A model generated the notes under the pieces. The model searched no databases, was not told the DNA's origin, and worked only from the letters and a program-made list of their open reading frames with translations. Below are positions 23,801 through 35,169 of a stretch of DNA of 64,000 nucleotides, piece by piece. Numbering within the stretch: position 1 is the stretch's first letter; every line of letters starts with the position of its first letter. Source of the stretch: Medicago truncatula (taxonomy: Eukaryota > Streptophyta > Magnoliopsida > Fabales > Fabaceae); assembly GCF_003473485.1 (NCBI RefSeq), contig NC_053043.1:8008001-8072000 (forward strand). Direction: 5' to 3'. A program made the translations under genes and the position numbers.

Positions 23801-24241
23801 AACTTGCAAGAGAGGGAGATTGAGATCGACATACTCATTGGGGCAGGGGACTTAGTACTTGTCAATTGTCTGGAGAAATTGCAAACAAAATATCCAGGAT
23901 TAAAGTTAAAAATGATATATGAGGTGTTATTATTCAAGTGTTTATTTCCTAATTACATTTTGTTACACATGCAGGTTCTTGTATCTGCAGTTGATTCGGA
24001 TGCATCTCTTGATGTTTTGGACCATCCTATTTTGGACTTCATCTACTACATGGTATTTTACTTGGTGTTCTCTTTTGTTAGTTGCCCTAACTATTTTGGT
24101 GTCGCTCTCTTAATGTAGTGTCATTTACCTTTCGCTTTTAATATACAGGTGGTTGAGATCCTGCCTTCAGCTATAGTCCTCTTCATCCTACGCAAATTGC
24201 CACCGAAGAGAATATCAGCTCAATATCACGACATCCATTAA
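20896..24241 (+). CDS. TOM1/TOM3 (THH1) family multi-pass membrane protein
   Basis: Ten exons: 20896-21124, 21229-21281, 22116-22208, 22376-22447, 22925-22997, 23123-23168, 23300-23363, 23576-23629, 23975-24052 and 24149-24241, giving 284 residues in one frame. Arabidopsis TOM1, TOM3 and THH1 are tonoplast proteins needed for tobamovirus RNA replication; their normal cell role is less clear. Diagnostic blocks are [84 protein letters not shown] and [15 protein letters not shown]. About seven hydrophobic segments are spread along the protein, matching the family. Intron 3 has the donor CAG/GCATGT, a GC-AG intron forced by the unambiguous YHQ/ARSLP junction. The large introns carry short repeats, including a SINE-like fragment near 21600-21660. 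Confidence 0.92.
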
Positions 24242-25821
24242 CTGTAGAGCATCTTGGATCTTACTGTATTCTTTCACCCGTCGGTTATTATTTTAATGGC
24301 GCTGCAGTTCATGGTACTTTTTCCCCTCTTGCCCATCAAGTATATTCTCAAGCAGCAGTTCCTTACATGTGTGATAATCAGCAGTTGCTGCTCGGGTAGG
24401 GTAATCTGTAATCTTTTTTTATTTGTGTTTCAGCAAGATTGTGATTTTCACTTCATGTAAGTAAAAGGAACAAGGATTGAGGGTAGTTCATTGAGGGGAC
24501 TAAACATATAGAAATTTTTGTGATATAGGCTTGCGATGATGTATTCATTCATTCCATTTTCAAATTTCATGGGATTTCTGCTGTGTAAATTACAAATAGA
24601 TGGAGGTGGTTACTTAAATTAATAATATACACCTTGTTTGAGTTAAAATGTTACAAAATTGAGTTAGTACTGTTACATGTATGAGGATAAATCATGGATG
24701 CATTTCAATTTACAAGAGATCAAGCAGTTCAGTAGCATTATTTAGTATTTAGCACTAGAAACATGTTTTTTTTCTTCCATGTTTGCTCTTCTTTACAGGG
24801 CTAGTATGCTTCAAATTCGATAGACATGCTGTAGCCTGTAAGTCATGGCCTAAATGTTGAGTTACATTTGCTGGTATCTTTGCCATGTTTATTTTGGTCT
24901 TCCAATTTCAAATATGCAATAATTTTTTTAAAACTTGTTTAACACTGTTTTCATGTTTATTTAATTGTCATCAAGATAATTATCATGTTTTCAATGAAAT
25001 TAAAAAATAATCTTTCTATTGAAAAGATAAAAGTTTGAACTTTCAAAATGAAGATTTCACAACTTCCAATTCTACTTTTGACTTAACTTGTGTCCTAAGC
25101 ATTTTCATACTAATTAATGAATCATACTACGAAATTTTGAGAGCTTCAGATGCAGACCTAGTACCACAAGTGTTTTCAATATATTTGTTTGTTATCACGT
25201 TGTGAACTCACGCTCATCCACCATTCCAAGTCCTTGCTTGGACATGAGATCAAGTATGGTACGTGTATGTGTATCCAAACACATGCTTACTTTCCTGTAC
25301 AGAGTATCTATTTGCTTACACATGCAGACTGCTGGTGACTCTAAGTCTCTAACCATTGTATTTGTAGGTAATTAGATCCACATCTCAATCTTTATAATTT
25401 TTTGACAAAACAACAACTCATATCTTTGAATTCTAGTCATGTCAGTCATACGACAACCCTTTCTTTCAACCATCCTTTTCGTTGAATCAAACAGTAGAAA
25501 AACATCATTCATATAATAGATCTTAAATGCATTTTCATTTTAGAGAAACTACTAGATGCCCAGGGCAGTCTTTCATCCAATGCAATAAGAACATAAAAAT
25601 AAAATGACTATAAGACTACAAATGGAATGGTAATATTATATCTACAAGAACAGAAAAGAGGAAGTCTGTTGTCTCATTTCTGTTAAAACTTTGGTCATTC
25701 GACATGGTGCAACTTAAAATGTAATAACTAACAATTGCACCCGGAAAAAGGTTTGAAAATAGAGATAGCTATATATCACAAACTTCGGCCACTTTGCTGG
25801 GTATTTTCTGACAAAGATCAT
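24242..25821. other. Convergent 3' flanks of TOM1-family and Derlin genes
   Basis: The two genes end towards each other across 1.6 kb. The first part should be the 3' UTR of the former and the last 100-200 bases that of the latter. No gene, tRNA or bounded repeat is seen between them. Confidence 0.5.
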
Positions 25822-28287
25822 TCAATCTTGGTGAAGTTCTTCAGGTTGTGGGGCAGCAAACCTAACATTGGCAGGCCGGGCAACAACAACTGGGTCATCT
25901 GCAAATAGGGCTTTGATGAGAGATGGTGTTTTAAGGGGGCGACGACCAGTCATCCGAGGATAGACATCTTCAAGAAAATAGTAAGCATGGCCAGCAATCA
26001 TTCCCTGGAAAATGTTGTCAAGATTCACATTAGCTGTTGTTCTACATATAGAAATTAAATATTATATCATGGTACATGTATTCTTTGAATGGAAACATAC
26101 CAGTAGATCTACCCAAGCACTAGCACCAACAAGGACAGAGAACCCCAAGAGAACCTACATTCATAAAACTTAAAATTAGATTTCCTTGATTGTAAGTTAG
26201 AATTGAAGTTAAAGGAAAAAAAAAATTGTACAAAGCATAAACCCAATTTAATGTTATCGTATCAGCTAACAAATGTGTAGCTTACGCACCCATGGAAGGT
26301 AGGCAGCAGTGAAAGTAAAGAGACCTAGGAAGCTCATGTGAATAAAGGGATTCTGTTTGCTCCATACATAAACCTGAAAAACGATAAATTAAAGCTTTAG
26401 ATGAGAGGGTTTAAATATGAGGACTCAGCAACAAAAGTACACAAAATGTAACTGACCATCATAAATGTCAATGAGTTACTGAGGAATATAATTTTTGCAA
26501 ACGACTCTGACAAGTAAGGTATCATTCCCCCAAGGAGAACAATTCCAGTCAATACAGAGGCACCGAATAAGAGCATGTAAAAAAAATCGGCAGTTCTTCC
26601 CCTGAACGAGTTCTCCTCAAGAAGCTTGCAGTACCGAGCAAGAAAAAACATATGAAACAAGAAATCCAAATCTGCATATTTAATAAGAAAATATCATGGC
26701 ACAGTTAAATCAATAATTCACAATTATCAAATTACAAGGATTATATATATACAGGCATTGTTTATCTAGTCCAAATAGAGAAGGAAAAAGAAGACAGAGG
26801 TGCGTGTGGTGTGGTGGGGTGGGGAGGAGGGAAGCATCATACACCCACTTTGTATCAAGAGATTATTGATTTCAATAATTACAAAACATCAAACCATCAA
26901 TTTAAGTCTCAAATTTCAACCCTCTTACTTTATAGAACGCATTAAGTAATCTAGATAGTACAACACTGCAGATGCACCATGACCAGAAAAGGATTACCTA
27001 ATTGGCAACGCAAGAAGGGAACTACGCTATTAAGGTCAAGTGCCAAATATGAAGCGGTTTTGTTTCTTCAATAAGTAGCAAGGGTGCACGAAAGCACATA
27101 TCTTGTAATCAAGTAGTTTATTTATGGGAACTATCATGCCCAGAGTCATTCACCTCGTGTACATCTCACCTATAGCAATAACCTCTCCTCTGTTACTCCC
27201 AACATAGTTTCGATTTCACCAGTGCCATAGTTCCCAAAATGCAATTTCGCAATGTAACGATTAAACCCATATGTTTAAAACGTCCCTATTAATATTTAAC
27301 TTGACCAATACTCACTCAATCACATTCACTCACAAACACACATGCTATTAAAAAAAAAAAAAAAAAACATAAACACACACACAAATATGCAGTAGAGAGG
27401 GAGAAAGGGAGGGAGAAATGCATTGGTATATGGTCTTCGTAAACTAGGATTAAAACGAGTTCCCCACACGTGTCAACAACAAAAAATCTCCATATACTTC
27501 TAAACAACGACGAAATGAAAATCAGAGCCACAACAATACAATGCTAACAACATTAATTAGTGACGTAGGCACATTAAAACGGAACTTGATATATATCAAG
27601 TAACCGCCAGACCAATCGCAATAAATAGCGAATCTTTTAAAGGTGAAGGAGTCCCAAGTAGGTAACACGGTTGGAAAACTACGGACCAGAGTTCAAACTC
27701 CGAAAACTAAGGAAGCCACTAATTTTCTTACAACATTTGCCTATAAAAAAAAAGGTATAAAGGTAGAATATTTTACCCATCTTCCTGAAGTACAAGAAAT
27801 TAGTAACCAAACGCCAAAACTGATACTGCTTCACAACCAATCTGGGGTTCAAGTACAGATGATACGGAGAAATTATCTGCAAAATCATAAACAAATACAT
27901 CAATCAATTAAACCCATCACAGTGCAATAATTAAGAACTAAAACCTATAGAATATCAAATTGCAACAAAATATAAATAAACAAATAACCTCTTCCAAATT
28001 TTTAACCAAAAACAAAATGCAATTAACTTGTTAATACACACAATTAATGATTTAGTTTCAAATTAATGTACTAACGGTTACAAATATTGAAATCAAAACA
28101 ACAATAACAAATTCAACCAAATTAGATACACCATAATTGCGAGAGAAAAAATTAGAAACCCTAAAAATTGAGAAGAAATTGGGTATACCTCAAGGGAACA
28201 TCCGATGGTGGTGACAACTGCAGCAGTGAGATAAGATCGTGTGATCACCGGCATCTGTTTGTACCATTCTTCAACTGCTTGTGCCAT
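25822..28287 (-). CDS. Derlin (DER2-type), ER-associated degradation
   Basis: Six exons on the minus strand: 28287-28189, 27876-27777, 26671-26457, 26373-26290, 26154-26101 and 26004-25822, giving 244 residues, the usual length for plant Derlin-2. Derlins are rhomboid-like ER membrane proteins that help move misfolded proteins to the cytosol. The start MAQAVEEWYKQMPVITRSYLT, then QFWRLVTNFLYF and FFLARYCKLLEENSFRGRTADF are typical, as are the hydrophobic segments in exon 3 (LLFGASVLTGIVLLGGMIPYL) and exons 4-5. The catalytic serine/histidine of active rhomboids is not expected in this family. The C-terminus GRRPLKTPSLIKALFADDPV matches plant Derlin-2. A poly-A run (about 20) and the 1.1-kb intron 2 are unremarkable. 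Confidence 0.93.
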
Positions 28288-28750
28288 TGTTGTTAATTTT
28301 CCTTAATCTCTCTTTAATCGTAATTAACACTTGATTATAATAAGAAATATATGAACGAACGTTAAATTTAAAGGGTTTAGCTGTGATTAATCAGAGAAAA
28401 TTGGAAAAAGTGAGATTTGGATGGAAATTGATGTGACGGAAGAAGCGTAGAAGAAGAGAACGAGAAGGAAGAAGAGGTGAGAAAACAATGAATGACAGAG
28501 AAAGCGCGAATCATAGAGCGCGTGGAATACACGAACCAATAGCGTTGTTGTTGCCTTGTTGTAACAAGAAGACTTGGGTTTTGAAGCCCATGGGTTAAGC
28601 CCAACAACTACTTACATGTTGTTTTTGTTTCTCAATTTTCATACCAAAGTAATGAATTTTATTTTTTGAAGGAATACCAAAGTAATGAAGTTGACCACAG
28701 AGAAAACAGACATTATAATAAATTAAATAGTAACTACTTTCGTTTTTGAA
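28288..28750. promoter_or_regulatory. Promoter region of the Derlin gene
   Basis: On the gene's strand ATTGG and CCACG lie 10 bases apart near 28520-28540, resembling but not matching the ER-stress elements ERSE-I (CCAAT-N9-CCACG) and ERSE-II (ATTGG-N-CCACG). No TATA box is obvious. Confidence 0.35.
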
Positions 28751-28756
28751 AATTGT

Positions 28757-29940
28757 TGTTCCCACTCCAAAGTTTGATATGAAACATCATAAAATTATGA
28801 ATATAACATTATCCCGCAGGTTCAATTCCAACGGTAGTTAATTGTCGTTCTTTAATTTCAACTGCACTTAAATAAATGTCGTTGACATCTTTTATGTCTC
28901 ACAAATTGGTGGTTGCTCAAAGAGAAAAGTCAACACTCAGTACGAGTTAACACAAGGCAGAGGATCAACACATTAACGGTGGAGTGAAAAACTCAAAATC
29001 GTAAATCTCAATCACAATCAATGGGGGCATAATTAACGGAGCAGCAAAAACGGAAAGGAAGGATCGTATATTTATTGAGAAAACGGTTACTTTCGAAACC
29101 AAAACAGAAACAAACAAATGCTACAAAAAAGAAGGATTGGTGGTCGAATTTAAGGAAACAAATAATAAGGAAGAGGAAATTAAATATGAGAATATTGTTG
29201 AGAGAGACAATGTACGGTTGAGAGATTGAAAAAATCAGGCTGAAACATTTATGGGTGGTGAAAGCACAATTAATGGTGGTTCGAGAAAGGAAAATGGATT
29301 AAAGTCTACGACAATGAAGGATACTCTGAAATAAAATTCTGAACGGCACTTAAGTGCAGATGAAATTGGAGAACGACAGTTAACTGCCGCTCTGATTGAA
29401 CTGACGGTAATTAACTACTTATGTAAGTAACTGACGACAGTTAACTGCTGATGAGGTTATATTCGTAATTTCATGGTATTTTAAAGCAAACTTTGAAGTG
29501 GGAACACCAGTTTTCTTTGTTTTTGGCTTAATTACGGATTTGATCCCCATATTCCACTCATTCACGAAATTGTTCCTCCTATTTTAAAATCACATGGCAT
29601 TGGTCCCTCTTTTAGATAGGAAAATGAATTAATGGCTACGACAATGAAGGATACTCTGAAATAAAATTCTGAACGGCACTTAAGTGCAGTTGGAATTGGA
29701 GAACAGTAGTTAATTGTCGCTAGGATTGAACCAGCGGTAGTTAACTACTTATGTAAGTAATCAGTGACAGTTAACTGTCGATGAGATTATATTCGTAATT
29801 TTATGGTGTTTCATAGCAAACTTTGAAGTGAGAACAACAATTTTCTTTGTTTTTGGCTTAATTACGGATTTGATCCTCATATTTCACTCAGTCACGAAAT
29901 TGTTCCTCCTATTTTAAAATCACATGGCATTGGTCCCTCT
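28757..29940. repeat. Foldback element with a 330-bp tandem duplication of one arm
   Basis: Sequence at about 28757-28875 ('gttgttcccactccaaagtttg', 'ggtagttaattgtcgttc') recurs in reverse complement at about 29350-29510. That right-hand arm and its flank are duplicated in tandem: copy one about 29288-29610, copy two about 29618-29940, period 330, both ending 'cacatggcattggtccctct'. Copies differ at several per cent of positions by eye. The motif 'cagttaactg' recurs throughout. It is probably a non-autonomous DNA transposon; no protein is encoded. Confidence 0.7.
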
Positions 29941-30504
29941 CCATATTTTTTTAACTTCAAATAACGATTCTTCAAGAAAACAATAGCAATTCTCAAACCA
30001 CTTATTAGATGCATATTTTTAATCAAGTTTGCTCATCTTTTAAATTAATAAATCAAATCAAACAATCACAAACATTAAAGTCTAATTTGTATACTCATGT
30101 GATAGTATGACATCTGCAAAGCTTAAATTGACACACTATAACATTAGCAGATCTGGAAAATAGCACAAGGCTGCAAGCATTAGTTCATTTGGTTGACAAT
30201 AAATCATAAATCTTTGTTGTTATATAATAAGTTAACTACAATAGTTCGACCATTACTGCTTTGTTTGGATTATAAAAGAGAGTGAAGAGAAAGAAAGCGA
30301 AAGGAAAATTTGTCAAAAGGAAAGAAAGTAGAGGAAAGTGAATAGAAAGTGGAATGAAAGTGAAGAAAGAGCCTTATTTATTAAATGACATTAATAACCC
30401 CGCGTCGTTATAATTTTAATTTTGTCTAACATTTTGTTTTATTAAAACATATATATATATTACTTAAAAGAAATGTTATATGTGAACAATTTTTTTGGGA
30501 TACA
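29941..30504. other. AT-rich gene-free stretch
   Basis: It includes a purine-rich run at about 30283-30370 and no recognisable gene. Confidence 0.4.
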
Positions 30505-30900
30505 TCTATACTATATATAAAGAGAATATATGAGTTTGGGTTGACTTTTATTTACATATTTTACCATACATTTAAGGTATTTTATTTACTATATTATCCT
30601 TTAAAAATATTAATTAAAAAAATTAAATCACATTAAAATATGCTCACTCCGCTGCAATAATATATATATATATATAGACTTCTATACTATATATAAAGAG
30701 AATACATGAGTTTGGACTAACTTATTTCTTACTTATTTTACCCTTCATTTACGCTAATTTATTTAATATTTTCTCCTTTAAATTTTTTGATTAAAAAACT
30801 AAATCACATAATAGTTTATTTACAAATATGAGACTGCCATGCTACACTAGGAACAATATTCTCTACATTGTATATAAAGAGGAGAAGAAATTTTGGACTG
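30505..30900 (+). mobile_element. Three successive Helitron 5' termini
   Basis: 'TCTATACTATATATAAAGAG' begins at 30505 and again at 30679, and a variant 'TCTCTACATTGTATATAAAG' begins at 30860. After each come A/T-rich bases and a shared block ('gagtttggactaac' or 'ttttggactgac'). This matches the 5' end common among plant Helitrons (TC start, preceded by A at the first copy). I found no matching 3' hairpin with CTRR end downstream, so these are either truncated or nested copies whose 3' ends have been lost. Confidence 0.6.
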
Positions 30901-31384
30901 ACTTTTTACTATTTCAATTATATCCCTAAATAGTTTTTTCTATATTGATGGTGTTCTTGAAAAAGATAAGAATTTATTAAATAAACTATTAATATCTGCA
31001 TGAAATATATAATTAATAAATCCTAACTATCTAAGTTGAAAAAATTGTCAATTATAATAATTGTTTTTGATTTTGTAAGAATTTACAAAATCACCTTGTA
31101 TTTCTAACATATGTATTATGTAGTTGGTTATTGATGGTGTTATGTAAGTAGTTGGTTATTGATATGCTCATATGCATGACTTCAAGTATGATATTTAAGA
31201 CATGGGAATTCATAAAAATTAATGTGTAGTTTTATCTAATATTCAATTTTTTTTATGTAATTTATTTTGTTGGCATTATAGGCAATTTAAACTTTTTTTT
31301 GACCAAATATGCAATTTAAACTTAATGACATATTAATTGTGTTTTTATATTTTCTTTAAATAAAAATATTATCATTTTATCCAC
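30901..31384. other. AT-rich gene-free stretch
   Basis: This may be the interior of the Helitron-derived sequence. 'gtagttggttattgat' occurs twice near 31120-31160. No coding region is seen. Confidence 0.35.
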
Positions 31385-31507
31385 AAGTTCTAACTCAACT
31401 GACAAAAAAGTTAAAATTATTAGATTGAACACCTTGATCGAAGTTCAAACCCTGACATCTTCACTTATGTGTGAGAGTTAAATGACTTTGCTATTTCATC
31501 CGACTAC
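31385..31507 (+). mobile_element. tRNA-derived SINE (copy 3, diverged)
   Basis: This plus-strand copy has a degenerate A-box ('agttctaactcaactgac'), B-box 'gaagttcaaaccctg', then 'cacttatgtgtgagagtt', 'tttgctatttcatccgactac' and an A-rich tail. The internal order is the same as in the copies at 16000 and 33021. Confidence 0.75.
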
Positions 31508-32269
31508 AAAAAATATTTTAAAAAAAATATATTAACTTTTAATTTCTAAATTAATAGAAAATTTTAAATTTTAGATTAACTTCAAAATTAAATTCTCGTA
31601 TCTAAGTTTGACCTCTAATTTGATCAACACTTGATAGGTTTTACCAATTATCTTTTGACTGAATTGAGAAGGACACTAGTTTTTTAATAACATTTGTAAA
31701 TGATTATACTGGTGCCATTGATTTCCGTCGATGTTCATTTCGGTGGATCAATTTAGCTTCTTCAAAGAAAAAGTTACAGTTGTACCAAGTTTTATTTTAA
31801 AATTGTATTTGTATGTTCGCATAAATATCTTTAATTTTTACGGATTACACAAATACAAGAAAATAAAAAGTACATGAAATGAATAAGAGACTAAATAAAG
31901 AATGAATGTTGATGTTGTTCCTTGTCTAAGTTTAAAATGGTAACCGATGGTTTAAAAAAAAAGATCTACAATGAAATTTATAATTAATCAAAAACAATAG
32001 AAAGTTACAGAATTTTATGCAATTACTGGAAAAAAAAATAGTTATTTGATACGCAATAGACATAAAATCAATATGAGTTAGAATTTACAAAATCACTTTG
32101 TATTTGTAAAATATATATATTATATATTATCATTTGATAAATATGGTTTCAATAATCATATTTAACTGATGAAGAATTAACGGTGTTATGCATGTAGTCG
32201 GTGATATTTTTTGTGATCGATAAGTATGACTTCAAGAGTCATATTTAAGCACATGTACTTCGCTCGTCA
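31508..32269. other. AT-rich gene-free stretch
   Basis: No gene or bounded repeat is seen. Confidence 0.4.
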
Positions 32270-32620
32270 TCACCCTTTGAGTTTTTCTGATATCCTTTAC
32301 CTCCACCTCTTGAGACACTGAAGCCTTCACCAACATCATCAACCATCAAATCTTTGAACTTAGTCAACTCTTTGGTTTTCTACTCCGCTTGAACTTCCTC
32401 CGTGATAGTGCTTTCCTTGCCATAAAACATGATATCCTTGAAGGACTCAAGATCTAGGTAACACACACAACAAGAGTAAAACCCTGTCTTCATCCTCAAT
32501 GTTTTCCAAATTATCAAGGATTTTGTTCAACTCTGTTAGTTGCTCCGTGATGGTTTTGGTCTTTTGGACTCCACCATCCTCAAGGAATATAGTTGTTATT
32601 TCAGAAATTGCTTATACATA
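32270..32620 (-). mobile_element. Fossil Copia-like retrotransposon gag fragment
   Basis: On the minus strand the sequence resembles the gag region of Ty1/Copia elements: a stretch like 'LLLLCVLP' followed by 'FKDIMFYGKES' and 'ITEEVQAE'. Only this part is present; no LTR, integrase or reverse transcriptase was found nearby. It is a short, broken and probably old fossil. Confidence 0.65.
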
Positions 32621-33005
32621 GTACAGTACTATAATGGAGCTAATACACACTGCAATATTATAACCTGATCAAAAATCCGTATCACGATTTGACCTTCAGT
32701 AGTTCACCCATATTCGAACTTAAAAATCGTGTCAATCGTGTCACGATTTCAAACTAAGTGAACCTTACAATTTTTGAACCAAAAGATAACGGTAGATAAA
32801 TAACAATCATTTGGTAAACTTTAATTTACATGTCCTCATACAAAGAGTTCAAATTTTGGATATTTCTTTTGAACATAAAAAAAAAAGAGTAGAATGACAT
32901 GATTGATATCACACTTCACAATCATACAACGACAAACGTCTCTTTCATTAATTCTCCTCCAGAACTAATCAATTAAACCATTTGTAATTAATCATCTTCT
33001 AAAAC

Positions 33006-33020
33006 AACCTCCCATGTACT
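33006..33020. repeat. Target-site duplication of SINE copy 4 (left)
   Basis: 'aacctcccatgtact' here is repeated exactly at 33172-33186 on the other side of the SINE. Confidence 0.9.
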
Positions 33021-33171
33021 TTTTTTTTTTTTTTTTTTTGTAGATAGATGAAATGGCAAATCCATTATACTTTCACACACACAAGTGGAGGTACCGGGGT
33101 TCGAACCCCGGTCATAGCATCCGGCCTAACAATTTCGGCATTTTGCCAGTTGAGCTAGGACTTGTGGATAC
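33021..33171 (-). mobile_element. tRNA-derived SINE (copy 4), in the HSP15.4 3' UTR
   Basis: The minus-strand copy reads from an A-box ('cctagctcaactggc') through a perfect B-box ('ggggttcgaacccc') to a body ending 'atttcatctatctac' and a long A-tail (T's from 33021). A perfect 15-base target-site duplication flanks it, so insertion is fairly recent. It lies in the same orientation as the heat-shock gene, and its right-hand duplication overlaps the first plus-strand base (33186) of that gene's stop codon. Confidence 0.92.
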
Positions 33172-33185
33172 AACCTCCCATGTAC

Positions 33186-33898
33186 TCAAGCAGCTCTAGC
33201 AAGAACTTCCAATCTTTCAGGCACAACAGCAGGGTCAATATGGAAACCTCTTCTTATTAATCTTGGAACAGTAACAGTTAAAACTCCATTTTCATACTCA
33301 GCAGAAATGCCATCAATATCAACCCTCCCAGGAAGCCTAAACTTCCTCTCAAACTTCCTCACAGGTTCTGTTGAGTCTTCTTCATTCACTGCAACTTCAG
33401 TTCTAATCATAAGGTACTTTGAGTCCTCAACCTCTACCCTTAAATCTTCTTTCCTAACACCTGCCATAAAAAGCAAAACTAACAATTTCACACACCTCTA
33501 TTTTCTAAATATTTTTTTCCATGTCTATGGAATCTTTGTTTATACACCTCTGGACTTAAATATAAGCAAAATATAGTTCATGTATATGGTAACCTGTGAC
33601 CAGGTACATGTATTTTTTGGACTAAATATAAGAAAATATCTGGTCCACAAGTGAACCATATACATGTATTTTTTTTACTTATATTCAAGTCCGGAGGAGT
33701 ATTGAGGGGATGATATATATTATATCTTGACAAGGAAAAATAGGCTTAATTACCTGGGATGGCAGCTGAAAATAAATGAGATTGAGGGGTTTCTGTCCAG
33801 TGAACATAGTTTTGTGGGGTGAAATTATAAGGAAAGAGGAGGTTTGAAGGAACAAGATATTGCCATGGAAAAGAGTGAGGTGGTGATGGGAACTCCAT
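33186..33898 (-). CDS. Class V small heat-shock protein, HSP15.4-like
   Basis: Two exons on the minus strand, 33898-33754 and 33460-33186, encode 139 residues. The N-terminus is [19 protein letters not shown]. The alpha-crystallin domain spans about residues 38-125: [63 protein letters not shown]. The C-terminus [12 protein letters not shown] matches the distinctive end of Arabidopsis HSP15.4. Small heat-shock proteins form oligomers that hold unfolding proteins; this class lacks organelle signals and acts in the cytosol. The single intron within the domain (after the AAIPG codons) holds a MITE at 33545-33699. A SINE occupies the 3' UTR, 15 bases after the stop codon. I saw no clear heat-shock element cluster upstream. 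Confidence 0.93.
33545..33699. mobile_element. Stowaway-like MITE in the HSP15.4 intron
   Basis: The termini 'cacctctggacttaaatataag' and the reverse complement of 'cttatattcaagtccggaggag' face each other over 155 bases, with TA on both sides (33543-33544 and 33700-33701). 'acatgtatttttt' repeats inside. The element lies wholly in the intron at 33461-33753 and leaves the splice sites intact. Confidence 0.75.
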
Positions 33899-35169
33899 TC
33901 TTTTGTTATGTGAATGAATTCAGACTTCAAAGTTGTTCTATAGTATTGCTAAATATACTATTTGGGATGTTTGGTTGATTTGGATGATGCTTGTGGAAGC
34001 AAAGGGTTAGGTAGTTGGCTTTAAGACCAAGTGGGCAAGTTGTGTTTATTTGAGATGTTACCTTACGAGTGGTTTTCTTATGCATATGTTAATTCATTGA
34101 TCTTGAAAAATAACGTGGGACACTGGTTCAAAATATCAAGGAGTCTTGACCTTTACATTGTCCATATCTATCAACAACGGAACATTTTAATTTGATAAAA
34201 TAAAGTTGCATCACGTGATTCACCGCCATCTTGGAGCAAAGCTGCCTCACTTCCTGATATTTTTATGTCTGTACTGTGTATGAGTCCAGGATATTTGTAG
34301 TTACAGATGATTATAAACTAAAAAATTGAAGATATTTATAAGAAACTAACACAAAAATATCTATGTCTTCAAATGAACAATTTACAAAGCTGGGTTAGTT
34401 TATGTTGTAACTCACAAATCACCTTCTTCCAGTTTTATGAATCTTTTAAATAAATCTTCTGAAAATTCCTTTCCAAAGCATATAATGTACACAAATCCTG
34501 TGTTAAATGTATATTCTTTGCATTAAACAGGTTTTCTTGTAAAAAGTTCAAATGCTGAGATGCAAAACCAAATATTTTGATGCTAAGTTTGTCACTGATC
34601 TTTAGCAATTATTTTCGTACCTTGTATTTTTTCTTTAGAAACTCAGTATCCAGCAAAAGAGGAACAAATCCAAGGACTCTCGTCCTACCATCCACTAGAG
34701 GGGGTTAATTAAAGTCAAAGTATATTCATCTATGGACTGTCTCAACATAGAAATTGTTAGTATCTTGAGGATTCAAACTGAACTTGAGTTCATTTAAATT
34801 GATAGTTGCAAATATGGATAAACTTGCTCATATGTCTATTTGTAACATTCAAGGTGTTGCAAGAGATTCAATGAAAAATGAGAAGCATAAACTTCTGTGT
34901 GACAAGGGACAAATGAAAGAACTCACAAAACTCAAACTAGAGGCATAGGATACAAAATTGAATAATAACTGTTGGGTTCATAATTCAGATGTATATTAAA
35001 ACAAGAAAAATTCATAATCCATCACAGCTTACAAGGACTTTCATAGTTTAGTACAATTCATGTTTCATTTAATCACATGACAAGTGAGAAAATGTGAAGT
35101 TTGCTACAAGCTTGAATATCAGTGACAGTAGATAGACACTCATTTTCAGAGTTTTTATGACAGTTGCAT
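33899..35169. other. Intergenic region
   Basis: It contains the HSP15.4 promoter (low-coordinate end) and the 3' UTR of the MYND gene (high-coordinate end). No gene or clear repeat is seen. Confidence 0.45.

Noticed and set aside
28515-28545. ER-stress response element upstream of Derlin
   Set aside because: ATTGG and CCACG are both present, but their spacing and orientation fit neither ERSE-I nor ERSE-II.
31660-31690. CTAG at 'ggacactagt' as a 3' end for the Helitron 5' termini at 30.5 kb
   Set aside because: No GC-rich hairpin precedes it, which is required for a Helitron 3' terminus.
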